Assembly (NCBI GenBank): GCA_029255685.2
Contig: CM055318.2
Coordinates: 18,853,001 to 18,917,000, forward strand
Length of the DNA: 64,000 nucleotides
Direction: 5' to 3'
Origin: Silene conica
Lineage: Eukaryota; Streptophyta; Magnoliopsida; Caryophyllales; Caryophyllaceae
In this document: positions 48,001 to 59,302 of the stretch, piece after piece
Layout of the letters: each line of letters starts with the position of its first letter
How positions within the stretch are numbered: the first letter of the stretch is position 1
Notes under the pieces: model-generated
What the model was told of the DNA's origin: nothing
What the model saw: only the letters and a program-made list of their open reading frames with translations
Database searches by the model: none
Program-made: the position numbers and the translations under genes

Positions 48001-51000
48001 AGACTTGGACGTCAAACTCATTCCATCTATTCTCGCTCCCTTTCTCTTCCTTTCCCCTCCCTCCTCTTTTTGTAACCAAACACACCCTAAGGGGATGGTT
48101 GAAGATATAAACCAAAATGAGGGATGGGAAAACCTACCACATACTTTGAGGCATTTGATGATCTTAACAAGAACAACAAAGGTTTAACAATTTTGTTCAA
48201 TGCATCCTTGGGCGCCATTATCCAGTGCACTCCAACAGCTGCAAGTACCACAGCGCTGTTCTGACTCCATAGCAGAGGTGATGTACTCTTTAAAAGGATC
48301 CTCACATCATCATTCGCCTCACCTTGTGTGAAAGACGCATCATCAAAGTCCCAGAACATCCCTTTCCGGGTGCTTGATCTTGTTAAATATTCATCTGGAC
48401 CTTCAGTATATGACCTAGCAACCAAATCTGCTAATTCAGACTTGGACTGCCCATGGACCAACTCACTAGCCTCAACAACATCTCCATTTGAATCACCCGT
48501 TTCAAACCTATTAGAGGGAGCAAATAGCACAGATTCTTTGGCAAGACCATGACTTGCGATCACAAAGCGCAATAGAATCCCAATCAAGATAATCTGACCC
48601 CATTCTTCAACATCAGGGAGAGTTTCACAAAGCTTTCGATAACTTTTTGCAATCAACCGCAATTTATTTGGACATATTGAACTAAATGCAGCTGCAGCAG
48701 CTCCAATTACGCTAGGTGAATGGTCATTAAGTAGTATTCCGATAATCTGCAGAAGAAACTCTCTTCACATATTTTTCCAATGAATAAAGATATGTAAATA
48801 CAAGAACTGCGTGAGAGTACAGCGAAAACTAGAATGTAAAAAATTTATAAGTAATTTAGTCAGAAATACAAAATACAAATGAAATAAACCATTCATCAAA
48901 GAAACCATAGAGGATTATGACATTCAAAATCAAGCAATCCACAAAGGATCATTTTTTCAATATCTGGAGATAATTGCGAAGAAAAGAGTAGAAACAAGGA
49001 ATGCGGCAGATCAGACAAAGGCCCACGGGAATCTGAATGATAAGGAAGTATTGTTAAAAATATACTATGTAAAGTCTTTCATATAAATTACCTCTTCAAC
49101 TGCAGAAACATTTTCTTCTTGCCGCAAATCATTTAACTTTGGAAGAGCATTGGCTGCACACTTTCTGACGTAGACAGAAGGATCTCTGGCACATTTGTTT
49201 ACAGCAGCAATAACAAGAGGTGCAATGACATGTAGACGGATACCAGCCATAGTTCGAAGAGCCCATGCACGCACCAAAGGATTAGTGTCTCCCAAATCCT
49301 TCTGAAAGTAATTGATGGACAACAATGCTTCATTTGGACGCCTGCAAGATTGTGCCACATGGGTAATACTTTCATCACTAGACTAGTAGTTTAGAAAAGA
49401 AGCTACATCAGCAGTTCAGCACTTGCTAGTATGGCAATTGCCAACATGATACATCTGCTAGCCAAAGAAAAATATTCCCAAGACAGAAATGCTTGTTCAG
49501 GCATTGAAAAATGAAAATCCACCAAATATATGCCATTAAATGCCACTCCCAGTGCGCAGAGACATACAGCATTAGTATATCTTCTCTGGAACTAGAACCA
49601 CAATGAGTCTAAACTTGGACTTTTTCAAGTACTTCCACTAGACAATGACAATCATATTCCACAGAACTCTTCATGAAGAAATACACTGAATGAAATGATA
49701 AGGTATTTGGTAAATCATAGAAAGATAAACCGACTGTTGTTTAAGGAAGCATACTTTTCAGCATAATGGAGCAAGTACACATATACTAGCTTCTTCACTT
49801 CCAAAGACTGTGTTGCCACATTTTTCACAACCTACATTCGTAAGCAAATACAAACATGTCTTAATAGGTATAACCCAAAAGAGTCAAACAATTTTGCAAT
49901 AAAACCAAAGAAAATAAAACAACACCAAACTGAGTTCCATCGTTAAACTAAGTAATCAGTAGCTCATACTAAATAATTAGCAAACCTCCAAAGGCTTTAT
50001 TGTTCACTAAATAGAGGAATAATTTAACAGCAATTGGCTAATAAGAAATATTCTCCTACTGTTCACCTCATCCATCACTATAACAACACCCACAGTCCAA
50101 TTACCCAAATCACGCAATCAACTCTTACCGGTAAGCTCAAATCTATTAATAAACAAGTTCAGAAACCAAAGGAAACAAAGGCGACATAGACAATCAGAGT
50201 TCAATTACATAGCTGAACACTGGCTACCGCCTAAATGTGGTAACAACTTTATAACAAACTAACAACAACGCTGCACATATGACTCAGATGAAACTTTGAT
50301 TTACCTAATTTACCTTAACCATCACTCCAACAATACCTTGATCTAATCAATCACCATCATTCCGAGTTTCCGACACCATAACCACCACCCCCACGCCATA
50401 ACCACCATCCCATCTTATCCCCTCCACTCCCCTCCCCAGTAACACGCCAATGGTATGCCGGGGTGGGGAGGTGCACGCCAACAACAATAGGGTAGGAAAA
50501 GAGGAAAAAGTTTATGTTTATTTTTATATATACAAAAAAAAAAAACTTGACCATTTTTACAAAAATTATAATGAACGTCCATCAATGAACTTCATCGTCT
50601 TTGTGTCATTGTTTACTAATACTCCATTAATAGTCTCTTACTTCAGAGCCAAAAGTGTTGGGGTTGTTGTAGACTGTAGTGTTATCGGACAAGATTAATT
50701 GTGAAGTGAACCCGGGGCATGTAATAGGGTTGATTAATTGGAAAGTGTTTCGCGCATGATTTCACAAAATATCCTAGAGTTGTATATTTCCGATTTCTAT
50801 TTGTTGTTTCACTAGTTTTCAACATTGTTGCTTACACCCTGATAACCAACAAAACTTCCCCTTAGTACTTAAACTACAAATAACTCACAAGCTACTTGTT
50901 CGAAAACTCAACTCGATCCTACAAGACCAAATTTCTCTAGCTCAGACTAGCATCATGCCATCATAATATTAATAATCTCAAATTGAGCTACAAACTAAAC

Positions 51001-51297
51001 TGAAATACACAAAATCAACCTCAAAAACATCAAAAATGATGCTATAACCTAAAATTGAGTAGTAATGCTTTAAATTGATACCTGAGGGAAGTAATTGGAC
51101 ACATCAATGCCTTGAGCAATGAGAGCAAGCAAACGTTTGAGAGCTTCGCATTTCTCGGAGTCAAATTTGCTATCGAGTAGCGGTATGATACTGACGTCGT
51201 CAGGATCGTCATAAAGGTGGGCGTCTGTGCCGATTCTGAACACCATTGTTGACGCTTTGCTTAGCGAATCTGCCGTTGCGCCGAATTGCGTGAACAT
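42015..51297 (-). CDS. AP3B: AP-3 complex subunit beta (beta-3 adaptin)
   Basis: Eleven exons, minus strand, give 1123 residues: 51297-51082, 49831-49755, 49341-49092, 48746-48138, 47185-47012, 46883-46757, 46651-46542, 45994-45794, 45283-44298, 43342-43073, 42366-42015. All junctions keep phase; the exon 6 donor (GG/GTCTGT) is the least typical. The N-terminal adaptin solenoid covers residues 30 to about 690 (DTNPLVRAWALRTMAGIR is the classic beta-adaptin motif). An acidic Ser/Asp hinge lies at about 718-760. A C-terminal AP3B appendage region ends EETVFGLNLLNRIVNFLVE. The protein closely matches, from memory, Arabidopsis PAT2/AP3-beta, needed for vacuole biogenesis and vacuolar cargo traffic from Golgi/endosomes. 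It is longer than the Arabidopsis protein (about 990 residues). The introns host several MITEs and duplications, but the coding part looks intact. Confidence 0.93.
42751..42856. repeat. 53-bp tandem duplication in AP3B intron 10
   Basis: Two units, each starting AACTAGCAATTCTTCAGTTT and ending CTACTTCCACAAAACA, lie back to back with a few differences. Confidence 0.75.
43381..43494. repeat. 57-bp tandem duplication in AP3B intron 9
   Basis: Two near-identical units start at 43381 and 43438 (GCCAAGTAGTTAGAAGGAC ... AACATGGATAG). Confidence 0.85.
46263..46472. mobile_element. Stowaway-like MITE in AP3B intron 7
   Basis: The left end CTCCCTCTATCCCGATCATT follows TA; the right end, read inward, is CTCCCTCCGTCCAAGTCAA. 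This is a Tc1/mariner-type MITE whose right flank no longer shows a clean TA. Confidence 0.55.
47455..47660. mobile_element. MITE-like block of GTGTCGG repeats in AP3B intron 4
   Basis: Inverted ends GTTACTCCGAC (47463 onward) and GTCGGAGTAAC (to about 47648) enclose many gtgtcgg/ccgacac motifs in both orientations. I could not settle a target duplication; the flanks are themselves partly inverted. In design it resembles the hAT MITEs at 4502 and 31885. Confidence 0.5.
47840..48087. mobile_element. Tourist-like (PIF/Harbinger) MITE in AP3B intron 4
   Basis: The element is 248 bp with a TAA duplication (47837-47839 and 48088-48090). Its ends are GGTTATGTTTGGATAGG and, read inward, GGGTGTGTTTGGTTAC. 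The interior is purine-rich then pyrimidine-rich (gagagg / cctccctcc), as in the related element at 57965. Confidence 0.75.
48779..49060. other. AP3B intron 3, no recognised element
   Basis: AT-rich intron sequence between exons 3 and 4. Introns 1 (49832-51081) and 2 (49342-49754) likewise show nothing beyond AT-rich DNA and, near 50370-50440, a C-rich patch. Confidence 0.4.
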
Positions 51298-51644
51298 TTT
51301 TTGTCGATTGTGTGTAAGGAATTTGTTAAATTAGGGTTGTGAATTTTTGGGTCTATCAGGCGGAGAATGAGATAGTTGAGGGGGTGATCTGAGAAGAAGA
51401 AAAAGGGAGAAGTAGAAAGATGGAAGATCGCAATGCTTCAGAAAAGACCAGCCAGACGGGTGACTCCGGTATGGTGCTGTAGCCTCTAGTATTAGATGAA
51501 TAATACTTTTTTATCTGTGATAAATTTCGTAGTATGTCTAAGATTTTATGTTACCTATGATTCCTAACGGAATTACTTTTTTACTTATAGTATTTCATAT
51601 ACATTTTTTTATAAAATTTCTGTATAATACCCTCTTTATTAAAT
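51298..51644. promoter_or_regulatory. AP3B 5' leader and proximal promoter region
   Basis: Sequence directly upstream of the AP3B start codon. No TATA box that I would defend. It is bounded upstream by a MULE insertion, so at most about 350 bp separates the start codon from transposon DNA. Confidence 0.4.
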
Positions 51645-52423
51645 GAGTTTTTTGTCATATAGCACCTAACATTTACACTGTCTGTAGAAATAGTACCTAA
51701 AGTTATTTTTTTTGCTCAACAACACCTAACATTTTCTGTTTTTTGTCTAATAACACCAAAATCAGTTTTCCGTCAAAAAAAGTCAATATTCCGTCTTGAC
51801 TAACGGTAAATTTGATTTGACGCTTCTTTCTTTTCCTTTGATGCATTTAATTACCCTCTTCATCATGCTTTTCTAAACCCAATTTCCCCTTTTGCTAATT
51901 CCCCTTTAATTAAACTTAATGTTCTCTCAGTTAAATACTTATGTAACCTCCCCTTAGTTATTTAATTCCTCAATTTTCAAATTAAAACCCCAAATTGGGC
52001 TTACTTTGTCCGGTTTTCTCCTTTTCTCTCACCATCCTTTCAACCCAATGTCTTATTCAAGCTCATCCAGAGACGGGTTTGCGTGGGTGCTGCTTTTTCA
52101 AGTGGATTGATGAAGATAAGAGTTATTGGCAAAAAAAGTGTTATAAATGGCTTGTTAAATGAAAATAAGTCACTTAAGAATAAGATTCATTGTCAATTAC
52201 TTTTACAATGCACCAGTCAGTGGAAAAGAAAGAATGAAGAAATAAGGTCAAATCAATTTCACCGTTAGTCAAGACGGAATCTCGACTTTTTTTGACGGAA
52301 AACTGATTTTTGTGTTATTAGACAAAATAAAGAAAATGTTAGGTGTTGTTGGACAAAAAATATAACTTTAGGTACTATTTCTACAGACAGTGTAAATGTT
52401 AGGTGTTATCTGACAAAAAACTC
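51645..52423. mobile_element. non-autonomous MULE with ~190-bp inverted repeats
   Basis: The element is 779 bp with an exact 9-bp duplication TTATTAAAT (51636-51644 and 52424-52432). The left arm from 51645 (GAGTTTTTTGTCATATAGCA) and the inverse of the right arm (GAGTTTTTTGTCAGATAACA) match for about 190 bases with few differences, through TCTAATAACAC and TTTTCCGTCAAAAAAAGTC. The centre (about 400 bp) has no recognisable gene. Long arms plus a 9-bp duplication identify a Mutator-like element. Confidence 0.88.
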
Positions 52424-52432
52424 TTATTAAAT

Positions 52433-52944
52433 ATAAATTCTCTTTCTTAACCATAAACAAAACAACCCATATATGTGCATCTCTACCCTAATTACTCAAA
52501 AAATTTACACATTGGATTACAATTCTCCAATATGATAACGATGAAATGTACGTGGTAACGATGAAATGTACGTGGTGTAGTTGAGTAGAATTAGTAGGAG
52601 CAAGAATTCACGTAAAAAGGACTTTGATTTGATAAGGTTAAAGATTGATTTTGTGACTTTGCTCATTGCTTCCTTCCCTTTGACCCGGTCTTAATTCCGT
52701 CTCGATCCAATTTGCTTCTCAATTTTCGTCTTCGTCCACGAACTAATTCCTACACAACATTAAAACGACCAAAATAGTACCAAATTCCACAAATCTAACA
52801 ATTATTCACAATAAATAAAATAAAACTAATGATTATTAATTAAATAGTAAAATGAGCTAATAGACAATTAAATCACACAAAATCGAACAAATAAAGGTAA
52901 AAAGGAGAGGTAAAATGGTATTAAAATACTACTCATCAAATATC
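52433..52944. other. AT-rich spacer
   Basis: Contains one 20-bp tandem duplication (AACGATGAAATGTACGTGGT, 52537-52576). Nothing else recognised. Confidence 0.5.
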
Positions 52945-53173
52945 TGTTGGAGTAAATGTCCTCCACAGTGTGTGATTATTTGAATAAATCTTTTACAGGA
53001 TCACACTGGATACTTAGTATATTAATCAGTTGGTTAACGTCTATCGGTAACGGTTGGCTTACTAGAAGTTTGACGTTAATGTCATATGATGGCGGTAATC
53101 AGCTGATCCCTAAAGATCACACCTATAGGATAGTACTGAGAAATGTGATTATATATTGATATAATTACGTAAA

Positions 53174-56146
53174 TGTAAAACCCCTCGCGGCAGCGGAAAT
53201 GTAAACATACAAAACACATGAAAAACGCGCGGATTTAAAACTTTTGACGAGATAAATAAAACATGCGAGGTGTTTTAACAATATTAAACATGCGGAAGAA
53301 ATAAAACATAAATAAGTATTAAATACAAAACAAGACAGCCCGGGATAGGATACCCCTACAGGCACAAAATACTGAAAACATAAGTTTAATGTCTAGCTAC
53401 ACGATAAAGGTAAATCATCGATGATTGGATCATCGCTCGCTAGCCTCAACGTAACCCCCTGCAAACAGCCTCATGTACCTACACATATACAACATGTGCG
53501 CGCCAGTCAGTGGGGAGTGACAAGAGCTCTCATAGCCACTTATTGTCATACAACACAGAACATATAAATACAAGCATCATACTCCAACATAAACAATCAT
53601 GTGAAGTACTCCATCAATAACTCTTCGTATCATACTCATGCAATTAGATAACAAACTGCAACTCATGTATATCTAAACACAGCTAAACACGTATCAGCAG
53701 TATATAACACCGTACCCCAACTCAGACAAGTATATACAAATCAGCAGTATCTAAGTATAACCCCAACTCAGGCAACTTAGATACAAGAATCAGCAATATC
53801 AATCCGTGACCCCAACTCAGGCATGGCAGGATACAAACACATCACAACATGGGAGGATTCATATGACGACTCCATTATACAACAACAGCAAGTCTACTTA
53901 GTCTCAGCAAATACAATCCCCTGGTCAGACGATCGAAACGAAATATACGGTCCTAGTCTAAATCTGGCCAGACTCTCGAGGTATAATTCTTCCTCGATTC
54001 GACAAATATCCCCAACTCAGGATACCTCCAAGACTCGAACTAGCTAGGAACGAGATACCCCCAACTCAGGGTTTGAAACCTGAACGTCAACGCGCAGGAG
54101 ACGGTCATACCAAGACGCGACTCAGTCTTGGTGAGAACAAGAGTCATATAACAGCTCATAGTATTACATCCACATGAATAAACAACACATGACTCAAAGA
54201 CATAATAAGACCGTGACCTAATCCAAATCAACAGTTCTATTATCCCATTTCTAAGACTCACTCAACTCTTAACCAACTTCGGAAACTATTTGAGGTGAGA
54301 GCCGGTCTCCCTTCCGGTTGCCCGGCCGGAGGGTCTTTCCCCTCAAACACATTTCCGAACCTAGTGTAAGAGCCGCACAATTTCTTGGACTACAAACAAA
54401 CCCAATCGACAAACAATATACATGTGATAAACATCCAATCAACACTTAATTGACCCCAGGAATTAAGCCGAGGGAGAGTCGGTTTCCCTTTCGGTTACCC
54501 GACCGGGGGCTCTTACACTAGTTTCGATAACAACCATAAACAACCTAAGACTTTCCATTCCCGAACCTAATATAGTGTCGCCCGAACCTCGGGGACCTCA
54601 AACACACATAAGCATATAAGAGAGAAGCCAAGTTCGATAACAACCATAAACAACCTAAGACTTTCCTCTACAAGTCCAAGGGTTCCTATTCGACTAACTA
54701 GATAGGTTCACTAAGTCTCATAAGCAACCTAAGGAAATGATTAACTTAACATAAGAAACAACATGCTAAAACATTGCTTACTAACTTACTCATTACTATT
54801 AAGAAGTAACTACTTTAGATAAGAAATAAACTTGCTAACTTATTACATGCTACATTACCCATTACGATTCAAGTATAAACATATCAACATATGATATTTA
54901 AACATGCTATAAAACTTGTAAAGAAACCTTACAACCAAACAATTGAGAGATGACCAACATTAGGCAAATAGCTAACCACTTTGCTAAACCTTACTTAGCT
55001 CAAACATACATTTAAAACCAAGTAAATATATCAATGTACATCACTTAAACATCCTTAAAAAAATTGGGAAACAAGCCCCCAAAACAACACGAAAACAATT
55101 AACAATCAACAAGCTACATCGGTTTTTGCGCAGCACTGCGCTGGGAGGTGCGCAGCCTGCGCCTGAACACGCACCAGGTCTGTTCACAAAATTACTGCAA
55201 TTCGCCATTTCAATCAAACTTTCGACAAACACTTCTCAGCCATGATTTCTAGCATCAAACCTATACTATCAACACATATCAACCCATAACAATCCCAAAT
55301 ACGTCTCATATACAATTTTCGAACAATTAGAACACTTATTAGGATCAAACATTGTATTCGTCCTAACTTTGCAAAAACTGAAAAATGGATGTTTCAAGCA
55401 TAAGAACATCATAAACTTCAATTAAATCATATGAAGAACATATAAAATGAATTCCTAACATATTCCTATACTCAAGCATCATCAATAACTCACAAAATCA
55501 GAAATAAAATCAAGAACAAACACAAATTGTGCTACTTTAACAAAATGGCCGAGTTACTCATCAAAGTCACCTTATAAGCGGGTTAAGCTCCAATCTCTTC
55601 TTCAATAACGTCACTATCAACCTTCGGGTCCTCTAATCCAACTCCTACAACAAAAGAAACGGAGATTATAGGCTTAAAACGGATTTGGGGAAAAACAACG
55701 TCTTTTTCGACTTCAAGGAAACTGAAATTGAAAGAGATAGGAAGCTTGCAAATCTCGAGAGGATTCCGAAAATGTAAAGCTTACCTTGATACGAGTCCGG
55801 GAAGGGGTCGAGATGTTGATTTTAAACTTGAAGAAAAAGAGAGAAACGGAGGTTTTTGAGTTACAGTGAAATGAAATAAGAATGTCGATTAAGGGGATGA
55901 CTTAAGTAGGGTTTTGTTGTCCTTTTACCTTTTTACTTGAGTCGGGTTTTATTTGATTTGTGAAACGGACTCAAGTCAGAATTAGAATGCCAAGCGGATG
56001 ACATCTTAAGAATTAAAATATTCTTAAGACGGAACTTAACGGAAAACTTAAAATAAGATTTACGATTTATTATTAAAATAATATTATATTCCGGAAATTA
56101 CTTTAAATTACTAACATATTCCTTTACGAAAATACGGGATGTTAAG
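53174..56146 (-). mobile_element. Gypsy-type solo LTR nested in the copia LTR (fossil)
   Basis: The block is 2973 bp with an exact 5-bp duplication GTAAA (53169-53173 and 56147-56151). The left end TGTAAAACCCCTCGCGG and many inner blocks (GGCACAAAATACTGAAA, TCGCTCGCTAGCCTCAACGT, CTCCCTTCCGGTT) are shared with 6962-10717. Both copies lie in inverse orientation to their host LTRs. No coding remnant was found. Confidence 0.8.
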
Positions 56147-56639
56147 GTAAATGCCAAACTTAGCTAAATATAGTTAAATAGATGATAAACATTTAATATG
56201 ATTAAATAATAATTAGGAGAAATGAATTGAATGTTAATTCTAACAAATATATATAAATGTTATATTTATTAATTATACATTTTAATATATGATATTTTAG
56301 AATAATATAATTAGGTTAATTAACTATAAGATAATTAATTAACATTCTCCTAAAATTGTGTATATGTTACATTTCCGAAAATGTTCTCCGGAAATTAATA
56401 TGAGATATTTAGTTCCGAGTACATGCATTAATATGTAGATATTTTAGTAGTAGTTCGGATAGATGAAAACTCTAAGTGAGTCTCCTATATGTTTAACAAC
56501 ACTAAAAACAAAACAACTTACACAGTTTGGGGAGTGTGGTTGCCGTGAGAATTGGAAAGAATAAGAGAACTGATTTCTCTTATTTTTCTAATTAGTTCAT
56601 CATCTAAAAAACGTAAAAAAAAAACCTCCATAACTAATA

Positions 56640-56934
56640 CTCCCTCCTATTCTGAATAACTGTCACATTTGTCGTTTTCGTCTAGTCACGTAAATGTCAC
56701 ATATTCCATTTTGGGACAGTGTTTATACTTATTTTATTCACTCTAACCCACAATAATACCCCACCTTACCCCACAACACTACTTGTTTTAATCACCTCTA
56801 CTCACAATAATAATCAATAATACATTCCCTCTCTCCAATCTTCCCACCCCACACATTACTTTACATTAAACAAATGAATTCCTTAATTCCCGTGCCCAAC
56901 CCGAAATGTGACAGTTATTCAGAATAGGAGGGAG
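56640..56934. mobile_element. Stowaway MITE
   Basis: The element is 295 bp with a TA duplication (56638-56639 and 56935-56936). The terminal inverted repeats match over about 30 bases, starting CTCCCTCCTATTCTGAATAA and continuing CTGTCACATTT. The near-perfect arms indicate a young insertion into the copia solo LTR. Confidence 0.93.
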
Positions 56935-57189
56935 TAGTAATTAAGGTGGTGATTTGAAGGGCATTTCTCGGTCATCTTGGGTGCAATCTAAGGAGAATTT
57001 CTACTTTGAAATTTGGGTTTACTAGGTTGTTCTTAGGCCGATCCCACATAGATCTAAAAGTTATTTCTATATTCATGTCTATTTAATTCAATTTATAGCA
57101 TTTTTATTAAATCGTCTTTTGATATAATCCTTGACAGTATTAATTAGATTAATACGTTAATGGAAATTTGAGAAATATTTCTACATATC

Positions 57190-57426
57190 CCCACACTTAA
57201 ACTTTACTCGTCCTCGAGTAAGCTCATTAAACTAAACTAAGACCCATGATATAAAAAAATAGCGACATGCGTAAATATATAATCTGAATCGGGTTTAGCT
57301 ACACCCGTAGCCCTTTCAACTCATAATTTGATACTCATGAGGTAAAGTGCCCTATTGCAAGGCAAGTGAGTTCTTGCTACAAAATTTTTGACACATCCAA
57401 ACAATATAAAGCACATAGAAACACGT
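57190..57426. other. unclassified repeat-like sequence
   Basis: Begins CCCCACACTTAAACTTTACT with CTCGTCCTCGAGTAA. No gene or clear element ends. Confidence 0.3.
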
Positions 57427-57704
57427 AAGATATAACACCTGATATTTCATGGCTTATCATTTTAAAGCTTTTAACTTTTATTTTCGGAAATTAATTATAT
57501 CTCAAGTATTTTCGTAAAATATAGTTAAGTTATATATTTATTCCATTTTGAGGCATAGTAGTCTTAGAATGTTAGTTTGCTTTTAATTGGCAAAGCCCGA
57601 GTCATCCTGACTCATTTAACGAAATCCGGACTCGTGACTCTTGGCTATTTAAGAAATGTTTTCCTCTTGGAAATCACTATTCATCACCCCTTCACAACTA
57701 AAAC
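57427..57704 (+). mobile_element. truncated Gypsy LTR start (fossil)
   Basis: Begins ATAACACCTGATATTTC and has a TTTTCGGAAATTAATT block and TCCGGACTCGTGACTC. It resembles the start of a TGTAACACC-type LTR and is cut off by the next LTR. Confidence 0.4.
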
Positions 57705-59302
57705 TGTAACACCCTTCTCTTAGTTGTGTAGGTTACTCGGTCGAGTCGACTACATTAGGTCGAGTCGGCCCAGGTCAAAGTTGGTTGCTGAAGTTCGACC
57801 CAACTCGGTCGAGTTAGGCAAACTCGGCCGAGTTGGTGTAACTCGGTCGAGCTGGTCCAACTCGCCGAGTACATGCGGTACTCGGCTGAGTGCGTTTTTC
57901 CTTTTCAGCATCGCGGTAATTTTATATGAGAATTTCGGAAGTTAAAAAGTTTATTTTACCCTAAGGGTGTATTTGGATAACAAATTGGGAGGGAAATGGA
58001 GGGAAGGGAAGGGGAAAGAAAGGAAAAGGAGGGAGAGTGAAGATGGGTTGTTTGGATAGCAAAAATAAAGTAGAGGGAAATGGAGGAGGATGGAGAAAGA
58101 AGGTGATTTTAGTGAGTTGGAGGATGAAGAGAGTTAAGCAATATTAGAGAAGTATTTGGTCATATAATTCTTAAATAAGAGTCAAAAGAAAGTTTTCCTT
58201 CCAAATCTTGCCAACAATGAAGAGATTATAGTTTGGTCTAATGGAGGAAAATTAAATCCTCTCATTTCCCTCAACTTCTATTTCTCTCCTTCTATATATT
58301 GTAACCAAACAATGGAAATTGAATCCCACCCTTTCCCTCCCCTCCCCTTCCCTCCAATTCTCTCAATCCAAACACACACTAAGTCTTCTGCTGCCTCAGT
58401 AACTTTTCTCACAAAAAGCAGCTCTCGCCCTAGATCCTTAAGTTTACCTATCGCAGTCTAGTCGTGTCAATCATCCCAGCCTTGTATCGTTGTCGTCAAG
58501 TAAGTCCTTCATCCGTTAATTAGTGTTATTGAGATAAGTTTATGCATGCGGCGATTGTTAGTAATAAGTTGTATGTTATCTTAGGAGGAGATTTCGTAAA
58601 CGATGGTAACATCGATTGAATCTTTGCTTTGTGTGATTTGCCTTAAGGTAGAGTTTTCTTACTCAGTTATTGTTATGTGTGGTTTTGACGGTTTTCTGCT
58701 ATTTGTATAACGAATATCACTGTGATGTTGAGAATTGAAGTATGGAACATATGTTTGGGACCATTGACAGAAAATGGCTCTCAATCCTATGATCGCCCTT
58801 CGTTCTTGGTTCCTGCCGCGGTGGGGATGTGCACATTAATGATCTGAGTACCCCTTGCCGCGAGCAAGTGGGGGTTGGATATGGGACTAGAGGTCGTCAC
58901 TTGTGATTTGATTGGATATGATATCAGTATGACTTGATGTATTGTTATTGTTTTTGGTAATGACCATCTTATTTGACAGTAACTGACGCTTGTTGTGTAT
59001 TACTGTGATGATCCATGGTTATGGTGAGCAGATTCTCAGGTATTACCTCAAGATTGTTGATGTGTTTTAGCTGGGATGATTGGGTCATCACGTCTTTTTG
59101 TAGTCTAGTCACATTTTTACTTTCATATCCGCAGACTTTGTTGTTTTGTTATTCTTTTGAGACAGTTGTACTTCATATTATTTAACTTTATAATGAGTTA
59201 CTTGCACCTTTACTTTGATATTGTACCTCGGGAAACCTAGATGGTGACACTTTTATAGTGTAATGGTCCTTGTTAAAGGCCTTGGGTTACGAGGGTGTTA
59301 CA
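57705..59302 (+). mobile_element. Gypsy 5' LTR followed by primer-binding site (fossil)
   Basis: The LTR runs TGTAACACCCTTCTC to GAGGGTGTTACA and is followed two bases later by TGGTAACAGAG (59305 on), close to the initiator-Met primer site TGGTATCAGAG. It is 1.6 kb including a nested MITE. Many actcggtcgag motifs lie near its start. The internal region is only partly present; no pol or second LTR is visible before the TRIM. Confidence 0.65.
57965..58379. mobile_element. Tourist-like (PIF/Harbinger) MITE
   Basis: The element is 415 bp with a TAA duplication (57962-57964 and 58380-58382). Its ends are GGGTGTATTTGGATAAC and, read inward, GTGTGTGTTTGGATTGAGAG. The arms are purine-rich (ggagggaagggaagggg) and match in inverse. 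Related to 47840-48087. Confidence 0.82.

Larger units (their letters stand above)
52945..57184 (+). mobile_element. copia-type solo LTR, split by a Gypsy solo LTR and a Stowaway MITE (fossil)
   Basis: It starts TGTTGGAGTAAATGTCCTCC and matches the solo LTR at 29338 over its first 200 bases. After the nested element it continues through the same AT-rich middle (ATGATTAAATAAT, AATTGAATGTTAATTC) and ends near GAGAAATATTTCTAC. ATATC flanks both sides (52940-52944 and 57185-57189), overlapping the terminal A of the LTR. Its own length is about 0.96 kb without insertions. Confidence 0.75.

Noticed and set aside
50357-50554. Gly/Trp-rich minus-strand ORF in AP3B intron 1
   Set aside because: C-rich low-complexity patch; no domain and within an intron.
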